NCBI GenBank assembly: GCA_047495785.1
Contig: JBLDXI010000055.1
Coordinates: 1,240,001-1,304,000 of the forward strand
Source of the DNA: Lepidodermella squamata
Lineage: Eukaryota > Gastrotricha
Reading direction: 5' to 3'
Length of the DNA: 64,000 nucleotides
Below, piece after piece: positions 47,596 to 58,696 of the stretch (positions are counted from its first letter, which is position 1; every line of letters starts with the position of its first letter). A program made the translations under genes and the position numbers. Below the pieces are notes generated by a model. It did not search any database. It worked only from the letters and a program-made list of their open reading frames with translations, and had not been told where the DNA came from.

Positions 47596-48806
47596 TCAAA
47601 CTGAACCAGCAAACTTGGCAGACAGCGTGTGCAAAATACGAACCAGCGCCTTCGCGTCGCCACTGACCACGTCCTCGGGTGTGACTCTTTTCAGCGGGAT
47701 GTCCATGTCTCGCATCAGATCAAACGCAAGGCGAACGTTTACTAGCTTCTCGGCCTCGTTGGCCGGAGTCTGGTGGCAGGCATGGAGAGGCACGAAAAAG
47801 TCACCCAGCATTCCCAGAAGCAGCAACAATATAAAGCCATCAGACATTTGCTTTTCAATATCGATCACAGATACCCCAAGTCTGTCGAGGTAACCATTGA
47901 CAAATGCCAGACATTGCTGAAAATAAATAATATATTATTTTCCAAATATTCAATAGCAAATCATTTACTCTCTTAGTTTTGGCTAATTTTTCAGGAGCTT
48001 GCTCAAACATGGTGTCAAAAGCATCACGCGTTTGATTGTTCGACGTAGATGTCAAATTCTCCAAGTGGGCCTTGAGGGGTCGAACTGACCCGTTAGCTCT
48101 GACATATCGATTACACGTAACGGTAACGTTTTCTGGAAAGCGCATCGCCGGATCAAAGTGGTTAATTAGGGTTACCAGAAGTCGCACGATTGCAATAAAA
48201 TCTTTCGAGTGAATTTCTGAAAAAAACAATGCGTTTGGCTTGAAATTTAGCTATCTTTTGGGCTTTTGGTATTCACATACGCTCAGCAGTCCAAGAAAAT
48301 TCAGATGGGCGCCTATACTTGGCTTCGATGTGTTCAATCAGCGACCTTAATTTGTCAAGTTGATGAGCCGGCGATTGAACTACCTCGGCGAAGAAAGGAA
48401 CACTAGGATCCTCAGATTCTAAAAAAAATCAAAGAAGTAGGATCGAATGACAGAAAGAAGCTGAGATTACGCATGATCTTGTGAATGATCTGGCCGTCGT
48501 ACAAGTCGTCAAGCAAGTCTCTAACAACAATGTTCTCCTTAGCTAATCGGTGATTAATCCATTCTTTTATCATGAGCACCAGTTGCTGAACCTTTGGGGC
48601 ATTGAGCGATTCAGGATCGAGTATTGATATTTCTTTACCCTCCTCGAGCCGATGGAAGTGTGAATCGTTTATATCAATCGAGGTTTCACCTGCGTTATGA
48701 ACAAACATGAGCTTTGTGAAATCACTTAATATGATTCAAAATTACCTTTGTCTTTTCCCTTCTTTCGGGATAACGTAAATTTTTCAAAAATTGGCATGTC
48801 AGTCAT
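47596..48806 (-). CDS. PARVA: Parvin (actopaxin), focal-adhesion adaptor
   Basis: Parvin joins ILK and PINCH in the IPP complex linking integrins to actin, essential at muscle attachments (pat-6 in C. elegans). Exons 48806-48746, 48689-48471, 48418-48281, 48216-47969, 47916-47596; 328 aa, short for the family (about 370) because of a short N-terminus. Two calponin-homology domains: CH1 from about residue 36 (LVLMIKEWINHRLAKENIVV, DLYDGQIIHKIM, then FPENVTV), and CH2 from about residue 222 (FVNGYLDRLGV, MSDGFILLLLLGMLGDFFVP, DVVSGDAKALVRILHTL). The start is MTDMPIFEKFTLSRKK. The ILK-binding side is CH2. No oddities beyond the short head. Confidence 0.9.
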
Positions 48807-50296
48807 GATTGTGCTAATGGTGATGTAAAATAAGCTATAAAATAACAAATAACACGAATGATAATTAAATGATCATGGAATTGTGGATGAATCAAGGGGG
48901 TGTAAAGGTCAAATGTAGCCAGATGCATATAAGATATCCCCCTTTATGCATACATATATTCTTGTTTCACTGTGCAAAAAACAGGCACATATCTGGGTTC
49001 TGCTACTCAAAGGTTCGGAAATTTTAGAAATAACAAAGCATATGGTAATACATGTATCACCGGATACTCATCACTATCGAAAAATTACTGATTGCTATTT
49101 CAGACCGCTCTCCAAGGTATTTTTCGACCGCTGACCTTATGATCACGTCTTTCGTCTTTCGTGGTGTAGGCATAGTCGGTACCGTAATGTAACCTGCACC
49201 CTATCCTACCTTGCCCTAACCATCAAAATGTAAAATACAAGGGAAAACCAACTGACAAATGCTTCACACTTCTCTTTGCAGCCACCGCTGGCAGCACCAT
49301 ACTACTTGGAACTTGGACAAGTGGCTAGATGGATGTTGGATCCAGCCACCATTCCAGATGATTCAGAAGAGGTGTTAGGTGGATTAATCTTTATTACCTA
49401 TAAATAAACTGAATTCTGAAACCGAAGATACTGCTTGTAGCTCTCAGCTACAAGGTACAGAGCTTTATAGAATACAATAGCGTATTTAGGAGGCTACTAT
49501 GAAATATAAACTTGGCCCAGGATTACAGCTTTGCGATACATATATTAACTGACGTTTTCAGCTTGCAAATGAAAGGGTAGGTTTGGCTTCAGCCTCAGAG
49601 CCTCGGATAAGTTTTAGTTTAACGAAATGCGAGGAAGTAGCGTACGTAAGAGGTAAGAGCTTCCTTTGGAGTCCCGCAACTCATTCAAAACTCAGGAGTA
49701 GTCGCTGAAAAATTATGAACGTTTTCGAAAACAAAATCGTTTTCACCTATATTAAAATTCTGGACAACAGGTTTTCATCATCGTTAACATTCCCAGCGGA
49801 TAAAAGTGTTCGCAGTATAAAATCTTAAAAAGTTTTAGTTTTGAGGGTTTTTTGAAAAAACGCGCGCTTCACATGTCCCCGCCCGCCTCGCTGTCTGCGC
49901 CTCTCTGTCCGCGCCCTGTCTCCAGTTGTGCGCCAGCTGCCAGCTGCCTACTTTGGACTGTGGAAGCGTTTACATTCACATACCGTTTGAAACATAATAG
50001 TTTTGTTGTCCTGTCCGAACTAGTTTGACGAGAGTCGTTGCCAACAATCAACAATCATCTTCATAATTCTGTCTTATTGGCGTTCGGTGTCACATTTTGT
50101 TGATGTCGACTGTACTAATTCAGTCGCTAATTCTTGTCTGTCCGACCCATTTTTGATTCAAGATGCTACTGCGCGCAGCATGGCTGCCGTGTACTTAATT
50201 TAAACGCTTATAAACTGATTTATCGCCTTCAAGCTTGAATTCATAAACTGTACAATTTCATTCTTTAGTCCCCTTTTCAATAAATTTCGCGATAAA
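48807..50296. other. Intergenic between parvin and TSPO-like gene
   Basis: 1.5 kb between divergent genes, so it should carry both promoters. It includes a pair of exon-like stretches (see the entry at 49282). Otherwise nothing recognised. Confidence 0.45.
49282..49652 (+). other. Two possible coding exons of an unidentified gene
   Basis: Two stretches flanked by splice-like signals and open in one joined frame. The first is 49282-49371 (after a pyrimidine-rich CTCTTTGCAG; contains PYYLELGQVARWMLDPATIP). The second is 49562-49652 (after TTTTCAG; contains ISFSLTKCEEVAYVR; donor GTAAGA). The joint is phase 0. No family recognised, no convincing first exon found, and the frame closes quickly downstream. 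It could be a small gene, a decayed gene or chance. Confidence 0.2.
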
Positions 50297-50923
50297 ATGG
50301 CCGGCGATCTTGGCGTTAAAGCTCTTGCTATCATATTGCCCAATGCAAGCTCTTTTTTGGGATGCCCTTGTGCTGGTGGCAGCTCTTGGTCTGGATGTTG
50401 CAAGGTAATCCCCGATATCTTATTTCATATTCCCAAGTTGTTGTTTTTATGCTAGGCTACTGAGCAAAGCACACCTTGCCCGTGCCCGATGCCGAAGGCT
50501 GCATGGCATACCGCACTTTTTGCCGCGAATTCATCAACGGGCTACGCCAGCTACTTGATCTGGAAGGAACTGCGTGGTTTTGGTCATCACGAACACACCG
50601 CTTTTGCTGCGTTCTTGCTGTCTGGTGCTGTTCATCCAAGTTTACTGAGAAATGCTGACAAATGGGGATATGGCCCAGCCATCGTCAATTCCGTGCTTGG
50701 TGTCGGCTTGGCTTTTTGCGTGACGAAATTGTTCCTTAAAGTCGACAGCCGTGCTGGACACTTTTTCATTCCTGGTATTTTATTCAAATACATAATCTTT
50801 ATTACTTGACCAATGTTTGTTTTTCAAGGGGTTATCCTGGCTCTGCTCCGTGCTGGGTGCACTATTTCCTGCGCTGGTGGAAAGTGCGGAAAAGAAGGCG
50901 CCTGCTGCCCAGCGAAAAAATGA
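50297..50923 (+). CDS. TSPO-like (translocator protein / peripheral benzodiazepine receptor) Cys-rich membrane protein
   Basis: TSPO proteins are five-helix membrane proteins, mitochondrial in animals, that bind cholesterol and porphyrins including heme. Exons 50297-50404, 50456-50774, 50829-50923; 173 aa (human TSPO 169). Resemblance: the first helix ends with P-x-x-x-x-x-G (ILPNASSFLG), then MPKAAWH in the place of KPSWHP, then the best match GYASYLIWKEL for GYGSYLVWKEL, followed by hydrophobic segments in the right spacing. Differences: most TSPO tryptophans, including those of the NWAWPP stretch, are missing. Twelve cysteines appear (residues 23, 25, 34, 35, 44, 46, 124, 153, 157, 162, 168, 169), grouped as CPC, CC, CPC near the N-terminus and CC at the C-terminus. 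Family call is moderate. AATAAA at 51233-51238. Confidence 0.55.
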
Positions 50924-51904
50924 GAGTGCGGTTTTCTTGAGAAGTAGACTTTAACTCGACATCAATTCATTTGCTTGCTACTTAACGGTTTATTGCTACA
51001 GTTGACCGAGGTCTCGCCACCTTAAAACCTTCCACCAATACTTAATCTAGATGAACCGCTCTTTCAGATGAGTTCAATTGTTATCCATGTATCACTTTGG
51101 CCACGCCAACTAAGTAATGAATAGATCTTAATCATGATAAATTTTATTCTCACCTAAGTGTATGGTCTAAGTGTATTTTCAGCTCAAATCCTGTTTCAAT
51201 AATTGTTTACCATTTCTGGTTTAATCAGATTAAATAAAATAACGACTTCATTCAGATTCGCTTCGTTTTGTTGATTTTTTCATGTGGGCAATTCCAGAAT
51301 TGCTGAAGTATCTAACGGCTTCAATTATATATCAACGCAGCTGGTCAATAATTAATTCAACGCGGAGGTGATGGCTGAAAACAACATTGACTGACTGTAA
51401 AAATGTCGCATGCTTGATCATCCGGAGCTTTTACAGAGCGGAATAACACTGCTGAGCACTCAAGTATATATGCGTTTTTTCACCTGCAATTAGGGTTTGC
51501 GTAAATGAGGGTTAAAATCGATATCACTGTTTTTTGTGGTCGATCACGCATCGCGCGCACTGCAGCACAACGTGGCGCATTGCATTACCTTCCGATGTGA
51601 ATTGATTTCATTATTAATGTTACCTAAGGGATGTGGGATATATTAAAGCAGGGGTTTAGACAAGCATAAATATATGCAATGCGTGTTGCCTTTTCTGGCT
51701 GACTTCGTGGCGCTTATTTCATTATTTTAAGCGATATTTTCTAGTGAAATTAGTGTATGAGAGAATGAGGCATTCTAGCAGGTGCACTTTATGCATCGTA
51801 ATTCTTCGCATAAGCTAAGTACGCCTGAAAGAGCCCAACTGAGGCGGCAAAATATCGACCCATCCTACAAAGACATACTTACAAATTTTATTTTGTTAGA
51901 CAAT
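50924..51904. other. Intergenic, TSPO-like 3' UTR and ABCA1 upstream region
   Basis: 981 bases. AATAAA at 51233-51238 for the TSPO-like gene. An in-frame ATG at 51791 could extend the ABCA1 protein by 38 residues, but family N-termini begin at the first membrane helix, so I left it out. Confidence 0.5.
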
Positions 51905-54900
51905 ATGCAAGTTGTGTTTCTACAGCTTGGACTATTGCTATGGAAATGCTGGGTCACAGAATCTCGTCGACGGGTAATATACATTCAAGACTTTGAATAG
52001 AGATATACATTTTAGCAATTGATTGTTTTGCAGATGCTAGCAGTTTTTCAGATAATTGCTCCAATCACCATGTTTCTTATTGTTGTCTCAGTTCGAAATT
52101 CTTTGAATTTAAGGAAAGCCCAGCACGAATGTAAGGAAAGGAAAGATTGTTAGCAGAAATATAACATATTATTTTTAGGTCATTTCGGAGCGAAACCGCT
52201 GATATCTGCAGGAGTTGTCCCTTTTCTTCAAGGTCTAGTTTGCCATTCTAACAACACCTGTCTCGCGTCTAAGACGCTTGGAGAAGATACTCGATATCCA
52301 TTCAATAAAACTTTGTGAGTATAATATCTAGTGTTATGTTGGAATATTTTTTTAGCAACACCGTCTTCTTCATTTAGAATTCCGTCTTTCGATCAATTAT
52401 CATCTGCTCCTAATCCGGTGACGTCGAACCCGACAGAAACAACCTCTGCATCGGGTAACAACGAGCTTTCGCGATTGATATCTTCAGTTTCACAATTTTG
52501 GGATGCTCTTTGCGACGAGCCATTCCCTCTGACAGAAAATGGCGCTGGCATATCTGCTTCCTCTGCTGTAAACAACGGTGTTAATGCATTAAACACAAGA
52601 GGTTGTTTGAGCCGGCTTTCTGCAACGACAAACAGCGCTCGCATTAATGCCAGCCGCATGGCCACTCCTAGTTGGCTAGCAAATATTACTAATCTACAAA
52701 GTCAAGCGGATATGCAGGCAATGCTCCAATGTCAGCGGTTCTATTGTGTCTTGCAAGGCTTCAGCCCGTTATGGATAACCCTAACAAGGCTGCTAATGGG
52801 GCGCATCGTATATTATCCAAATACAACGGTGATAAATAACCTAATGGCGAGGGTTGAAAGCGGCCTCAACTTTGCTAGTGTTGCCCAGGACGCCGTTCAA
52901 CGCGCCAACGCATTTTCCTCTGTGTTTAGTGGCAGGCGCCGAAATCGGGGCCGCCCATCACCCCAAGATTCCCGCATCGCAGAGCTGCTCGGCTGCCTGG
53001 CAACTGAGGATAACCGTATTGAAGGGGTCGATTCGGTGGAAAAATTGATGAATCGCTCGATGAGGTATGCATCGCGGCGACTGCTGACTGCTGCGGTTCA
53101 TTTTTATGATGTTGACAAATTGACCGGGGATGAGTTGCCAAGGGTGGTTCGTTATGGACTTAGATTCGATCCGTTGCATTTAGACCGCACGACAGCTGTA
53201 AAAGATAGGCCATTCAATACACGAGTCCGGCGTAGTCCGACTGGTGAAATGTCCTACTTTTTGACCGGCTTCATTTATCTACAAGACATAATTGATAAGA
53301 CAATAATCAAAATGCAGGCCGAACAGCTGGGAAAGGATTCTCCGCAGGATCCTAACCCATTCACACAGATAGGAACTATCATGCAACAGTTTCCGTATCC
53401 GTGCTACTTGGACGACATTTTCATGCAAGTATTAGCAAGCCAGCTGACGCTCTACATCGTTTTGGGTTGGATTCTGCTCGCTGCCATCATCGTCAAGTCT
53501 GTTGTTCTAGAAAAGCAAGAAAAGCTACGCGAGGTTTCCAGAATAATGGGAATTTCGCCAGGGCTTCATTTTCTGTCGTGGTTCATCTTTTGGAGCTGTT
53601 TCATGTTTCTCACGATTTTGATTTTTCTCGCCATTGTGAAATTTGGCAATATTTTCGAGCAAGCCTCAGCTGCAGTGATTTTGGTTTTCATGATTTGCTA
53701 CGCATTCGCAATGATCTCTTTCTGCTTCTTCATATCAGCATTTTTTAATCGCGCCAACGTTGCAGCAGTTGTCAGCGCCCTCGCGTATTTCCTTACCTAC
53801 GTCGCTTTTGGTGGGATCACAAACGCTAGCGGAGATTCGCTCGATCTACAAAAAATGGTCTTGGGCTCGGTGTTGCCTAACGTTGCGTTGGGGTTCGGCT
53901 GGCAAGTAGTAGCTAATTACGAACTGACAACTGAGGGCGTGAACTTCGATAACTTCATTACGCCTGTAAGTGACGATCCCTCCGATCAATTCACTATGGG
54001 CCACGCGATGGGAATCTTGATATTTGATGCAATTTTTTACTACTTCCTCGCCTGGTACGTCGACTACGTTTTCCCCGGCGAGTATGGGGTTCCTATGCCG
54101 TGGTACTTCGTTCTTCAACCTTCGTTTTGGTGCAGCGGGGTGGATTGCAGCAGTTATTATCAATCGCTATGTGGAGGGGATGCTAAAGGCCGATACAGTC
54201 GCGGCGTCGATAATGTGTCTTTCGTTAGCGGTGGCAAGTTGTTGGTGGAGAAAGAACCGAGTCATTTGAAAGTCGGCTGTGAGCTTAGATCAGTTTATAA
54301 AATGTACGACTTCGGAATTTTCCAAAGGATCAAGCAGTTCATGCGCAATCGAAGTAGCAAGAAGCAGAAAGTTGGCCCTTCCCGGGCCGCCGTTGATCAT
54401 TTGTCCTTGAATATGTACGAGAATCAGATTACGGCTCTATTGGGACATAACGGCGCAGGAAAGACTACAACCATGTCCATCATCACTGGCTTGATCCCAG
54501 CGACTTACGGCAGTGTGTATGTTTACGGTCATAATGTTGCGCGAGAATTGTCTACTGTTCGTCGAAAAATGGGCTTTTGCCCCCAGTTCAATGTCCTTTA
54601 TGAGAATCTCACCGTTGCCGAACATCTTTGGTTCTTCGCTCGAATTCGTGGCCAAAGCAGCTCGCGTGTAAAGAAAGACATTGCGGAAATGCTTATAGAT
54701 ACTGATTTGACTGCGAAAGCGAATGAATACTCAAAAGTTCTTTCTGGCGGAATGCGGCGGCGTCTGTCTATAGCCATAGCATTTATTGGAGATGCGAAGT
54801 GCGTGATTCTTGACGAGCCAACCGCTGGAGTCGATCCATACGCTCGAAGATCCATTTGGGATTTATTGGGGAAGTTTCGAATGGGAAGAACCACTATTCT

Positions 54901-57900
54901 GTCAACGCACCACATGGACGAGGCGGAGATTTTGGCAGATCGTATCGCTATTATTTCACAGGGGAAACTCCAAACATGTGGCTCTCCAATTTTTCTGAAA
55001 CAAGCCCATGGAGAAGGATACCGGCTGACCATGGTTCTCGAAAATGAACAAGGTTCTGGAGAAGACAGTGCTATCACTAATTTCTTGAGCAATCACCTGC
55101 CGCCTGATCATTATCGAGTGATCGGAAAGTCAGGGCCTGAAGTCCGGTTATCTCTGGCTTATGAGGGGCTGGAAAAGTTTCCCAGCCTTTTTGAATCTTT
55201 GGACGCCGCCAAAAGCGAGCTAAAAATATCAAGCTACGGCTTGTCCGACTCCAGTCTTGACGATATCTTCATAAAAATAACTAGAGAGTCTGACGAGGGA
55301 TACGGTGGCATCAAGTCTATTTCAACAGTCGACACGATGAACAGTGCGAAAGATGTGAAATATCAGAATCTGACCGGGATTCGGTTAATTTCACTCCAGT
55401 TTTACGGGCTTCTTGTAAAAAGGTTTCATCGTATGAGGCGAAGCTGGAAAGGATTCATTGTTGAGCTGTTGCTGCCTGTCGTCTTCGTTCTTATCGGCGT
55501 TACTATTATCAAGTTGGCCGAGTATAAACCGGGAAACCCCCCACCACTCGAGCTAGTCCCTTGGCTGCTAGCACCTGGCTTTCAATCAGCACGGGATCGA
55601 CGGTTGTATACTTTCTTTAGCTCGGTAAATAATTCAGGAAACGCAAATTTACGTCGAATTAGCGACGCCGTGGCGAAAGCTTCCACCATGTCAGAGTACG
55701 CGGGTACCCGGTGCATGAGCCCAGCTTCAAATTATTCAATCGCAAACTACCCCTGCTCATCTGACACGTCTTGGAACGAGTCAACATTGCTGACAACTGA
55801 TCGATATCGAATGCGCGATTGCGTTTGCACCGAGGAAGGCGTGCAACGATGCACCATTTCAAGTTCTAATTATTCAATGCCCACTTACCGATATCTTCGC
55901 ACGACGGACGACGTGCTAAATCTGACCAATTTTGATGTTTCAGCATATATCCTGAGTAAAAAACTCAATTTTTAAAATCTAATTTGGCTATTAATTTTTA
56001 TCGTTTCAGATCAATTCAAATCAATGCGCCACAACTTTTACGGCGGTTGGAGTTTCTTCGTTCAGAGTCCTCCGTTTGGTGTTTTGCTGTCCGATTATCT
56101 CAATAATGTCAATGACGATGCTTATGCTCCAAGGCTTTTCTCGCCAGGATCAATTGCCGTTTGGTTCAACAACAAGGGCTGGATGTCTAGTGTCGCTTAT
56201 AATAACTTCATTAACAACATGCTGCTACGTTTGGCAGTTTCAGACGATGTTTCCGCGCCAAATTCAACCTACGGCATCGTAACTTTCAACCATCCCTTGA
56301 ATTACAGTCGAGAGCAGTTTAACGAGAGACTTCAATCAGCTGCTTTCATCGACGTTATGCTTGCCATTTTGCTGATACTTGCCCTCAGCTTCGTCCCAGC
56401 TTCGTTTGTCATGTTTTTAATCGAAGACCGAGTTTCCGAGTCAAAGCACGTTCAAATGGTAAGTGGTCTGCGACCGGCAGTATATTGGTTGGCAAATTTC
56501 ACATGGGACTGCATAAATTACCTAATTCCAGTTGGTGCTTGCGCTGTGATTTTTGTCGCCTTCAATGTTGAGGCTTACACTAACAAAGCTTCGATTGGAG
56601 CCCTGATACTGCTCTTTATCTTATACGGATTGGCTGTTGCACCGATGCTGTATCCAACCAGTCTTTTCTTCGCCACTCCGTCCACTGCTTTCGTCATTCT
56701 GGCATGCATGAGTTTGTTCCTTGGCTCAGGAACGACGATCGCAACTTGGTTTTTGGACCTTTTATACTTGAGGGAAAACGACAGCAGTCTCCAACATGTA
56801 AATGAAGTATTGCAAGTTGTTTTCTTCATTTTTCCGCAATATTGCTTCGGCCGCGGCCTGCTAAATCTTGCCATTTCCTATCGAACTGCCCAGGCTCGTT
56901 CCTACTACACTGGTGCGGAATCCACAGCAGACTTGCATAAGCCTTGGTCTTGGGACACCTGCGGTAAATTCATGGTTGCTCTTGTTCTGCATAACTTGGG
57001 TTGGATGACAGTCAACATTCTATTGGCTTACTACCTGCCTTTACTGATAAATATTTCGTCGATTTACCGCGCAAAGTTGAAGAGCCGAATAATGAATATT
57101 TGGAAAAAGCGCCGCGTCGCTCTAGTTGGAAATAGCCAACTTTCACTGCAAAGTGAAACCGATGTTGATGTGGCCAAAGAACAGGAGCTTATCTTGAGTG
57201 GTGAATACGAACCTGATGGCTATACTTTGATTGTCAAAAAATTGACAAAAACGTTTTTGAGATGGAATGGCCCGATTAATGCGGTTGATAACCTATCTTT
57301 CGGAGTGGCGAACGGTTCTTGCTTTGGTTTACTGGGCATCAATGGAGCTGGAAAGTCTACAACCTTTAACATGCTTACTGGACTGCTTCCGCCAACTAGT
57401 GGAAGTGCACAGGTTAGGAATTACGATATCATTTCCTCGCGAAATCAGGCCAACAAGCACATCGGCTACTGCCCTCAATACGACTGCATTACACCGCTGC
57501 TTTCCGGTCGAGAAAATCTCGAGTTTTTCGCTCGCATTCGTGGAGTTCCGCCTAGCTATGTAAAACAAGTGGCAGAACACAACATCCAACGATTGGACCT
57601 GGCCAAATACTCTGAAAAAATCGCAGGCGCTTATTCAGGCGGAAACAAGCGCAAATTGTCGATGGCTATCGCTCTCACAGGTGAGCCGTTATTAGTGCTT
57701 CTCGACGAGCCGACTGCTGGGGTGGACCCCAAAGCCAGGCGGCACCTGCGGAAAGCTATCTCTGAGCTCCTACAAAACGGGCAGTCGGTGATCTTGACGA
57801 CTCATTCCATGGACGAATGTGAAGCGCTGTGCACTAGAATTGCAATTATGGTCAACGGACAGTTTCAGTGCCTCGGCAGTCCACAGCATTTAAAAGCCCG

Positions 57901-58228
57901 ATTCGGCGAGGGTTACATGCTGACTCTTCGTTTCATTCCCGGCGGTAACCAAAATCAAATGCATGCAGTGGCTGAGAGAGAACTTAAGACACGATTCAAG
58001 GACGTTATTTTAAAAGAATCTCACGACAATGTGGCAGTAATAGCTATGTGGTCAACCGGTATCGAACCAATTAAATTGGGTGCTCTATTCGGCTTTCTGA
58101 CGGACTTGGAGCTAATGGCGTCATTTCACATTACCGACTTTTCAATCATGCAGTCCTCGTTGGATTCAGTTTTCATAACTTTTGCCAAAGGACAACAAGA
58201 AGCGCCACCAGCACAGCGCGAATCATGA
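51905..58228 (+). CDS. ABCA1: ABCA1/ABCA4-type full-length lipid transporter
   Basis: ABC-A transporter moving phospholipid or sterol across membranes. Exons 51905-51973, 52034-52130, 52179-52314, 52378-55955, 56010-58228; 2032 aa (human ABCA1 2261). The start at 51905 (MQVVFLQLGLLLWK) matches the family N-terminus. After helix 1, HECHFGAKPLISAGVVPF lines up with ABCA1, as does FPYPCYLDDIF before the first membrane bundle. NBD1: Walker A GHNGAGKTTT (about residue 791), signature LSGGMRRRLS, Walker B ILDEPTAGVDP, H-loop STHHMDEAE. A second large ectodomain and membrane bundle follow. NBD2: GINGAGKSTT (about 1735), YSGGNKRKLS, LLDEPTAGVDP, TTHSMDECE. All ATPase motifs look intact. AATAAA at 58383-58388. 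ABCA1 versus ABCA4/A7 or nematode CED-7 is not resolved. Confidence 0.9.
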
Positions 58229-58696
58229 TTGACTTGATCATTTTTCGCTTAATTTTGTCTTTCATGATTGAAAGTATCAAACTGGCAATATTATTATTTT
58301 CAAATTTTTAAATCGTTGTGATTGAACGCTGGATTCTATCCCACTTTTATACCGATGCGATAGTATTTATGATTCGGGTGTAAATAAATAAGCTATACCT
58401 GTGGTTATAATTAATGAGCGAATAAGGATAATTATTTCTTCGCCAATTCTTCATTGGAATATTGGAGTGGCAGCTTTGAACTGCTACATTAATCGACGCT
58501 ACTTGGTCAGCTTTTCTGCAATATTCTACCACAAATAGATCCAAAGCCATGTCAGTTTATTAGCAAAGATGTCGCTAACGATGGGAGATTTAAAGTGAAT
58601 AATGTTGCATGGTTTACATCCGGGATTCATTAGAAAAACTAGTAATTATTAATACCACAAAGGTGCGCGTCTGAATCATGAAATAACAGTGAAAAA
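58229..58696. other. Intergenic between convergent genes
   Basis: 468 bases: AATAAA at 58383-58388 (+, ABCA1) and TTTATT at 58556-58561 (AATAAA on minus, for the single-exon gene). Nothing else recognised. Confidence 0.5.

Noticed and set aside
50297-50923. First reading of this gene as a TRIC cation channel (TMEM38)
   Set aside because: Length, GYASYLIWKEL block and lack of the TRIC KEV motif fit TSPO better.
54598-55092. 164-aa minus-strand frame within the ABC transporter
   Set aside because: Shadow of the NBD1 coding sequence; the sense frame carries all ATPase motifs.
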